Positions 9,801 to 11,382 of a stretch of 11,382 nucleotides of DNA are shown one piece after another. Within the stretch, counting starts at the first letter, position 1. Every line of letters starts with the position of its first letter. The notes beneath the pieces are model-generated. The model did not search any database and was not told the origin of the DNA. It worked only from the letters and a program-made list of their open reading frames with translations. Source of the DNA: Phoronis ovalis (taxonomy: Eukaryota > Phoronida > Phoronidae); contig JAOXYB010053712.1 of assembly GCA_028565635.1 (NCBI GenBank), positions 1 to 11,382 on the forward strand. Reading direction: 5' to 3'. The translations under genes and the position numbers were made by a program.

Positions 9801-10560
9801 GCTCAACTGTAAGTTGTAGAATAAGATCTAGCTCTTATAACTGGATTTGTGGTTTCCAGGTAGAATTTTCTAGCTCCTAGAAGGGAAGTTTCTAGCACGT
9901 ATGACTAGCTCCTTTGAGTAATGTATAGCTTAATTCTAACGAGTATTTCCAAAAACAACTTGGCGGGTTCGAGATGAAATGGGAATAAAAGTTATGAAAC
10001 AAGCAAAACAATATAGTAGGTTGTTTGTTAATATGATCATTACCTGCCAAAATAGATGTTACAATAACTGAAAGCAAAACTGCAAATATTTGTAAAAACC
10101 ACTTTATTCTCGTGTTTCGGCGTTTTTCCATTTGTTTCTCAGTACTTAACTTAGGCGTTGCATTTGCGAGTTCGGCTTCCGATACAATCCAAGGGTTATA
10201 CTGCTTCTTTTCTCTTTGCTTTGGAAAACGGGCTCTTGGTTCCCACTTAAAACAAGAAATACTTAATCTATAACAGGAATATATCTACAACGTGTAAAGG
10301 GCGTGTAAATAAAAAATACGACTGGGGATATTTGGTATGATTATATTATTGCGTAATCAGACAATGATGACCTACAGTGTCGTTCGACATAGGTCTATAA
10401 TGCAAACATTATTACAAAAAAAAACATTTTTCTATACTCAATACATTTTTTATACAATACCAGCAATTGACTAAGAATACAGTAAACAGCTTACATGAAT
10501 CTTGTCTTCATCATTTTCTTTCACAGCTGGCCTATGAAGAGGGATACGCCTCTTATCCAT
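700..10560 (-). CDS. Gene model: type II membrane protein, SEA domain plus calcium-binding EGF array (3'-partial)
   Basis: This entry spans the whole visible gene; the exons are listed separately. Eight exons encode 390 residues: a cytosolic tail of about 70, one membrane helix (about 71-89), a stalk (90-112), a SEA domain (about 113-230), an unrecognised region (about 231-390), then EGF repeats. Every junction is GT-AG and every phase matches: 0, 1, 1, 0, 2, 0, 2, 1, then 1 throughout the EGF exons. This chain of agreeing phases is the main support for the model. SEA domains next to a type II anchor are known from transmembrane serine proteases such as enteropeptidase and matriptase, but no protease, LDLa or CUB module is seen here. 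N-glycosylation sequons are frequent outside the membrane (N103, N133, N158, N190, N195, N365, N381), as expected for a cell-surface protein. The C-terminus lies beyond the left edge. I infer a cell-surface adhesion or receptor role and cannot name an orthologue. Confidence 0.8.
889..943 (-). pseudogene. Decayed EGF exon relic (5' part)
   Basis: After a good acceptor (TTTTTTTTCAG) the frame reads [19 protein letters not shown], recognisably the first three cysteines of a repeat with two extra residues between the first and second. It then loses homology and meets a TAG about 15 codons later without a convincing donor. It lies in the intron upstream of EGF exon 7. Its intact acceptor could act as a decoy. 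Confidence 0.72.
1236..1337 (-). CDS. EGF exon 6: degenerate four-cysteine EGF-like domain
   Basis: This exon keeps phase 1-1 and both splice sites (TTTTTGTCAG acceptor; GACG|GTTAGA donor) but is only 102 bp, 21 nt shorter than the other repeats. It reads [20 protein letters not shown], then [14 protein letters not shown]. The seven residues that would contain the second cysteine are deleted and the fourth cysteine is Arg. The frame is open. It may still be translated as an altered module, or it may be early in decay. The change of Gly to Arg before S-F also departs from the family. Confidence 0.65.
1649..1771 (-). CDS. EGF exon 5: calcium-binding EGF-like domain with a second upstream acceptor
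   Basis: This 123-bp phase 1-1 exon encodes [27 protein letters not shown] and [13 protein letters not shown], with six cysteines and an N-E-C form of the calcium signature. The donor is GACG|GTAAGA. The proximal acceptor is ATTGTTTGTAG. A second acceptor with a better pyrimidine run (TTTTTTTTTCAG) lies exactly 36 nt upstream, so the exon could instead start at 1807. That start would add 12 residues ([12 protein letters not shown]) in frame before the EGF module. Which is used cannot be told from sequence. Confidence 0.86.
1798..2172. repeat. Recent duplication, copy A (partner 2664-3035)
   Basis: Read on the plus strand, the stretch from TCATCAATATCTG through AATCAGTAGACCATATAGTG, the ACATGAGATTATTTATG block and AAACGCTTTGTGTCG to the EGF donor recurs about 865 bases further on, with roughly nine bases in ten identical by eye. 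It is the freshest duplication in the array. Its edge falls about ten bases inside an EGF exon, so copy A carries an acceptor and the first exon bases but not the rest. Confidence 0.8.
2129..2251 (-). CDS. EGF exon 4: calcium-binding EGF-like domain
   Basis: This 123-bp phase 1-1 exon encodes [27 protein letters not shown] and [14 protein letters not shown]. All six cysteines and the calcium and hydroxylation signatures are present, with an N-N-T sequon. The acceptor is AATTTTTCAG and the donor GGCG|GTAAGA is strong. Its 3' part and the intron after it are closely repeated at 2667-3035, where the exon copy is truncated. Confidence 0.88.
2551..2673 (-). CDS. EGF exon 3: calcium-binding EGF-like domain
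   Basis: This 123-bp phase 1-1 exon reads [16 protein letters not shown], then [11 protein letters not shown] and [13 protein letters not shown], with all six cysteines, the calcium signature and the hydroxylation consensus (Asp form). The acceptor is a run of T followed by CAG. The donor is GACG|GTTAGA, with T at +3 but G at +5. The exon has no ATG and an in-frame stop directly after the donor, so it is easily missed by ORF searches. Confidence 0.88.
2664..3035. repeat. Recent duplication, copy B (partner 1798-2172)
   Basis: This is the second copy of the unit described at 1798-2172. At its right end (plus strand) it stops inside an EGF exon, leaving the relic at 2992-3035. At its left end it runs into the intact EGF exon at 2551-2673. 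Confidence 0.8.
2992..3035 (-). pseudogene. Truncated EGF exon relic (last third only)
   Basis: Only the C-terminal part of an EGF module remains ([15 protein letters not shown]), with a strong donor GTAAGA. The sequence upstream jumps directly into repeat-intron sequence, as if a deletion had joined mid-exon to the preceding intron. The nearest AG (AATGATAG) would enter at the wrong phase, so I infer that it is not spliced in frame. Confidence 0.78.
3154..3276 (-). CDS. EGF exon 2: calcium-binding EGF-like domain
   Basis: This 123-bp phase 1-1 exon encodes [16 protein letters not shown] and continues to [13 protein letters not shown], with six cysteines. The usual VGSF is VESF here: the conserved Gly before S-F is Glu, a mild departure. 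The acceptor is AATTTTTCAG. The donor is GACG|GTAAAA, lacking the common G at +5, so splicing may be weaker. Flanking intron sequence resembles that of the exon at 2129-2251, which indicates a duplicated unit. Confidence 0.86.
3609..4201. repeat. Two-copy tandem duplication (3609-3867 and 3868-4201)
   Basis: Both copies start at CGAAGAAAT, run through TTTTTTGTCAGGTAAAAAC and TTGAGTAGGTTTCG, then TTGTGACGTAACAGC, and end at GCAAG within an EGF exon. The first copy lacks about 75 bases present in the second (roughly 3962-4036). The second copy holds most of EGF exon 1. The first holds only the relic, because the duplicated block began inside the exon. Confidence 0.82.
3787..3867 (-). pseudogene. 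Truncated EGF exon relic (3' two thirds)
   Basis: The segment encodes [17 protein letters not shown] and onward to DNDGFTCIG and keeps the donor GTATGT, matching EGF exon 1. The first third of the module, with the D-I-D-E-C signature, is missing and replaced by unrelated intron sequence at TTCTTCG|CTTGCA. No AG upstream gives an in-frame phase 1 acceptor (the one at GTATAG leads quickly to TGA). It is most likely a non-spliced by-product of a tandem duplication whose edge fell inside the exon. Confidence 0.8.
4120..4242 (-). CDS. EGF exon 1: calcium-binding EGF-like domain
   Basis: This 123-bp phase 1-1 exon has acceptor ATTTTGCAG and donor ATTG|GTATGT. It encodes one EGF module beginning [16 protein letters not shown], with all six cysteines. 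D-I-D-E-C is the calcium-site signature, and [12 protein letters not shown] fits the Asx-hydroxylation consensus C-x-[DN]-x4-[FY]-x-C-x-C. It is the first repeat after the RGD-bearing region, and its first codon is completed by the G ending exon 8. Its tail ([10 protein letters not shown]) differs from the other repeats and is shared only with the relic at 3787-3867. Confidence 0.9.
4450..4730 (-). CDS. Exon 8: unrecognised extracellular region, part 2, with RGD
   Basis: This is the largest exon, 281 bp, with acceptor TTGCATCCACAG (phase 2) and donor ACAG|GTTAAG (phase 1). It encodes residues 298-390. Cys 318 (NPGCKEL) and Cys 355 ([10 protein letters not shown]) may pair. Between them lies [20 protein letters not shown], strand-like then helix-like. 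RGD at 358-360 follows the second Cys closely, a placement compatible with an exposed loop, but one tripeptide is weak evidence of integrin binding. The end ([11 protein letters not shown]) is a Thr-rich linker with a sequon at N381, leading into the EGF array. Confidence 0.78.
4903..5051 (-). CDS. Exon 7: unrecognised extracellular region, part 1
   Basis: This 149-bp exon has acceptor TTTTTAACGCAG (phase 0) and donor TTTCAG|GTACGC (phase 2). It encodes residues 248-296, [19 protein letters not shown] and onward, with no Cys and alternating hydrophobic residues that suggest beta strands ([23 protein letters not shown]). I do not recognise the domain. It could be a divergent CUB-like or other beta sandwich shared with exon 8, but it lacks the CUB signature. 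The intron to exon 8 falls inside the strand-like FVRITFRLLD, so the two exons probably form one domain. Confidence 0.75.
5052..5339 (-). other. Intron between exons 6 and 7
   Basis: It is a 288-bp AT-rich intron with no other signal. Confidence 0.7.
5340..5565 (-). CDS. Exon 6: SEA domain, last part, and following linker
   Basis: This 226-bp exon has acceptor GCATTTCAG (phase 2) and donor AACCAG|GTAAAT (phase 0). It encodes residues 173-247 after split codon R172. The start [18 protein letters not shown] fits the central SEA strands, where family members have F-x-x-G-S-V-V-V followed by alternating hydrophobic residues. Here the G-S is G-N, so the usual autoproteolytic serine is absent. The domain probably ends near [12 protein letters not shown]. 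The last 20 or so residues are polar, with Cys 244. Sequons lie at N190 and N195. Confidence 0.8.
5743..5810 (-). CDS. Exon 5: SEA domain, middle
   Basis: This 68-bp exon lies between acceptor TATATTGCAG (phase 0) and donor ATCAG|GTAAGC (phase 2). It encodes residues 150-171, [19 protein letters not shown] and onward. It continues the first SEA helix of exon 4 and gives the canonical sequence of hydrophobic helix, S-x-L-x-x-x-Y, then the residues before the central strand. N158 is in an N-L-S sequon. It is too short to find alone, but its phase fits exactly between exons 4 and 6. Confidence 0.8.
5998..6107 (-). CDS. Exon 4: SEA domain, first third
   Basis: This 110-bp exon enters at phase 1 after a T-rich acceptor (TTCTTTTTTTAG) and leaves at phase 0 (GAG|GTGAGA). 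It encodes residues 114-149, with split codon V113. The segment [18 protein letters not shown] followed by STDDFHRL matches the opening of SEA domains: a first strand, Y-x-P-x-L, an acidic or serine-rich turn, then F-x-x-L at the start of the first helix. N133 is in an N-T-S sequon and there is one Cys at 147. SEA domains are extracellular modules of membrane glycoproteins, often heavily glycosylated. Confidence 0.82.
6160..6550. other. Unexplained higher-GC block with ATTTAGGGT copies
   Basis: ATTTAGGGT occurs at 6273-6281, 6342-6350 and 6490-6498. The block also has TACCGCGCG, CCCGCGTTC and ATCAAAACCGGGATCAAAACC. It stands out from the AT-rich intron and may be a dispersed repeat or old transposon, but I see no clean ends or target duplication. 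Confidence 0.4.
7459..7513 (+). repeat. Terminal inverted repeat, left
   Basis: This is the left end of the 958-bp element, preceded by TTA. It pairs with 8362-8416. The mismatches are one A/G near base 22, a TAG/CCC triplet, and one G/C. Confidence 0.85.
8362..8416 (-). repeat. Terminal inverted repeat, right
   Basis: This is the right end of the element, followed by TTA at 8417-8419. On the minus strand its first G lies at base +5 of the exon 3 splice donor. Confidence 0.85.
8415..8423 (-). promoter_or_regulatory. Exon 3 splice donor spanning host DNA and transposon
   Basis: On the minus strand the donor reads GAG|GTAAGG. GTAA comes from host sequence and the target duplication, and GG from the transposon end. 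Removing the element and one TTA copy would leave GAG|GTAATA, with a poorer base at +5. The functional effect is inferred from splice consensus only. Confidence 0.7.
8421..8489 (-). CDS. Exon 3: juxtamembrane stalk
   Basis: This small 69-bp phase 1-1 exon encodes 22 whole codons (residues 91-112), starting [11 protein letters not shown] and ending GEVER, with one N-T-T glycosylation sequon at N103. The acceptor is TTTACCGGCAG and the donor is AGAG|GTAAGG. It links the membrane helix to the SEA domain and has no fold of its own that I can see. Skipping it would keep the frame. Its donor is unusual: GTAA is host sequence, and the following G is the first base of an inserted transposon. Confidence 0.78.
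8490..10043 (-). other. Intron 2 (exon 2 to exon 3), 1.55 kb
   Basis: No exon is needed or seen. Minor features are a two-copy repeat (9579-9683) and a cluster of CTAGCTC-type words (about 9780-9910). The rest is AT-rich unique-looking sequence, with a slightly more GC stretch at 9170-9330. Confidence 0.65.
9579..9683. repeat. Two-copy tandem repeat, period about 59 bp
   Basis: The stretch ATGGATAGTATATCATACAT and onward to AATATAACTACAC (9579-9624) recurs at 9638-9683 with a few substitutions, separated by a short spacer. Confidence 0.8.
10044..10245 (-). CDS. Exon 2: cytosolic basic region and transmembrane anchor
   Basis: This 202-bp exon begins after TTTCTTGTTTTAAG (phase 0) and ends at GCAG|GTAATG (phase 1). 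It encodes residues 23-89 plus the first base of codon 90. The first part is charged ([15 protein letters not shown]). A basic cluster [10 protein letters not shown] follows, then about 19 uninterrupted hydrophobic residues beginning [11 protein letters not shown] long basic flank before a single helix far from the start predicts a type II signal-anchor with the N-terminus inside the cell. An NAT sequon in the tail would be cytosolic and unused. I see no known kinase or sorting motif. Confidence 0.82.
10495..10560 (-). CDS. Exon 1: start codon and cytosolic N-terminus
   Basis: This 66-bp coding segment gives 22 residues beginning [11 protein letters not shown], hydrophilic and basic. The ATG has A at -3 and G at +4, a favourable context. 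The donor follows codon 22 at phase 0 (CAT|GTAAGC) and joins in frame to exon 2. The reading frame stays open upstream to another ATG at 10689, which would add 43 residues with a hydrophobic stretch (VFVACMGFLIL). I prefer the downstream ATG because its context is better and it gives a conventional single-anchor protein, but the choice is not settled by sequence. An acceptor-like sequence (TTAATATTAAG) lies just upstream of the ATG, so the 5'UTR may be spliced. Confidence 0.65.
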
Positions 10561-11382
10561 ATTGTCGTTTTTTCTTAATATTAAAAATCCCATGCAAGCA
10601 ACAAATACATGTATTGTGTGACCTCTCGATACCATGTAATGAACATAAAATGTTATGCTGCCAAAGCTCGTGATATTTTTAAGGATCATTACTCCCGTTT
10701 CATGTGTCCATTACAAAAAAGTGAACTTAAGTTAATGTGATATAATTTGAAGCATGTGGAAAGAAGCCAGATGTTCATTCAACGTTGCATAAAAGGCCTA
10801 TATTAATATTTCTCATATGCTGATTTAGTTATTTATTACTTCCTCGTAGGTCACACATTTATTTATTCAAAATACTTGCTTTTCAGGATCAGTTATCGAA
10901 ATCAATTATCTAATGAAGTATTGTTACTGAATATGGCAAGATTCATCAATTCAAATATTTCTGTACCCCAGACCGATCATTACTTGAAATTCCCTCCCAC
11001 GTACAAACGTCAGTGCACGCCGAAATCTGGCTAAACTGCACGCTTATTCAGGAATATTTTACTTGTATTTTTACGTTCTAGTGTCAATTGTAGTGTGGTT
11101 TTCATGTTCCAGCAGAGCCCTAATTTGGCATTAGATAGCCAATAGCAAGCATCGTCTGTAATCCACATGCTGAAAATAGTTCCTGGATGAGTATTAAAAT
11201 GTCTTTTTTCTCTTTCTTTTTGTTTTTGCCCCTGGGCAGCTACATGAACAAAGATTTCTATTTGAAAGTGGCTTCAAGTGGCTTAAAGTTTAATTTCGCA
11301 CAAAATGAGAGAAATCACAATTTAAAATTGTTATTTTTTATCAAAATTTGAGGGGATTATATCCAGGCCTAGAAGGTAACCC
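10561..11382 (-). other. Upstream region: 5'UTR and possible promoter
   Basis: This lies 5' of the proposed start. I see no TATA box at a persuasive place and no other coding exon. The frame of exon 1 stays open to an ATG at 10689. The stretch from 10690 to 11382 is AT-rich and has nothing I can name. If the 5'UTR is spliced, the real promoter may be outside the window. Confidence 0.45.

Noticed and set aside
1-11382. CRISPR array, operon, riboswitch or prokaryotic gene
   Set aside because: The window is intron-rich eukaryotic DNA. The regular repeats at 690-4245 are EGF exons with introns.

Overview
The window looks like AT-rich nuclear DNA of an invertebrate animal. It has small exons with GT-AG introns, no prokaryotic gene layout, a calcium-binding EGF exon array and a short DNA transposon. 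A mollusc or another lophotrochozoan is my guess; nothing visible fixes the species.

One gene, on the minus strand, explains nearly all the coding signal. Its 5' end is near 10560 and it runs off the left edge below 700. I assembled it exon by exon, and all splice phases agree. Exon 1 (10495-10560) starts at an ATG in good context. Exon 2 (10044-10245) gives a basic cytosolic stretch and one membrane helix. Exon 3 (8421-8489) is a juxtamembrane stalk. Exons 4-6 (5998-6107, 5743-5810, 5340-5565) make a SEA domain. Exons 7-8 (4903-5051, 4450-4730) make a region I do not recognise, with an RGD tripeptide. These 390 residues are followed by a tandem array of calcium-binding EGF exons, nearly all 123 bp and all phase 1-1: 4120-4242, 3154-3276, 2551-2673, 2129-2251, 1649-1771, a 102-bp degenerate one at 1236-1337, and 700-822. 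The predicted product is a type II (N-in) membrane glycoprotein: tail, membrane helix, SEA, unknown region, then an EGF rod. No stop codon or C-terminus is visible.

The EGF array is being rebuilt by duplication. Exon plus intron units recur every 410-540 bp. Three truncated EGF relics (3787-3867, 2992-3035, 889-943) lie between intact exons. Two longer duplications have breakpoints inside EGF exons, and one left an in-frame second acceptor 36 nt upstream of EGF exon 5.

The large introns hold a 958-bp element (7459-8416) with about 55-bp terminal inverted repeats and TTA target duplications, PIF/Harbinger-like. It sits against exon 3, so the first G of the element is base +5 of the exon 3 splice donor. 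The rest of the introns, the left 700 bp and the right 820 bp show only minor repeats and hairpins.
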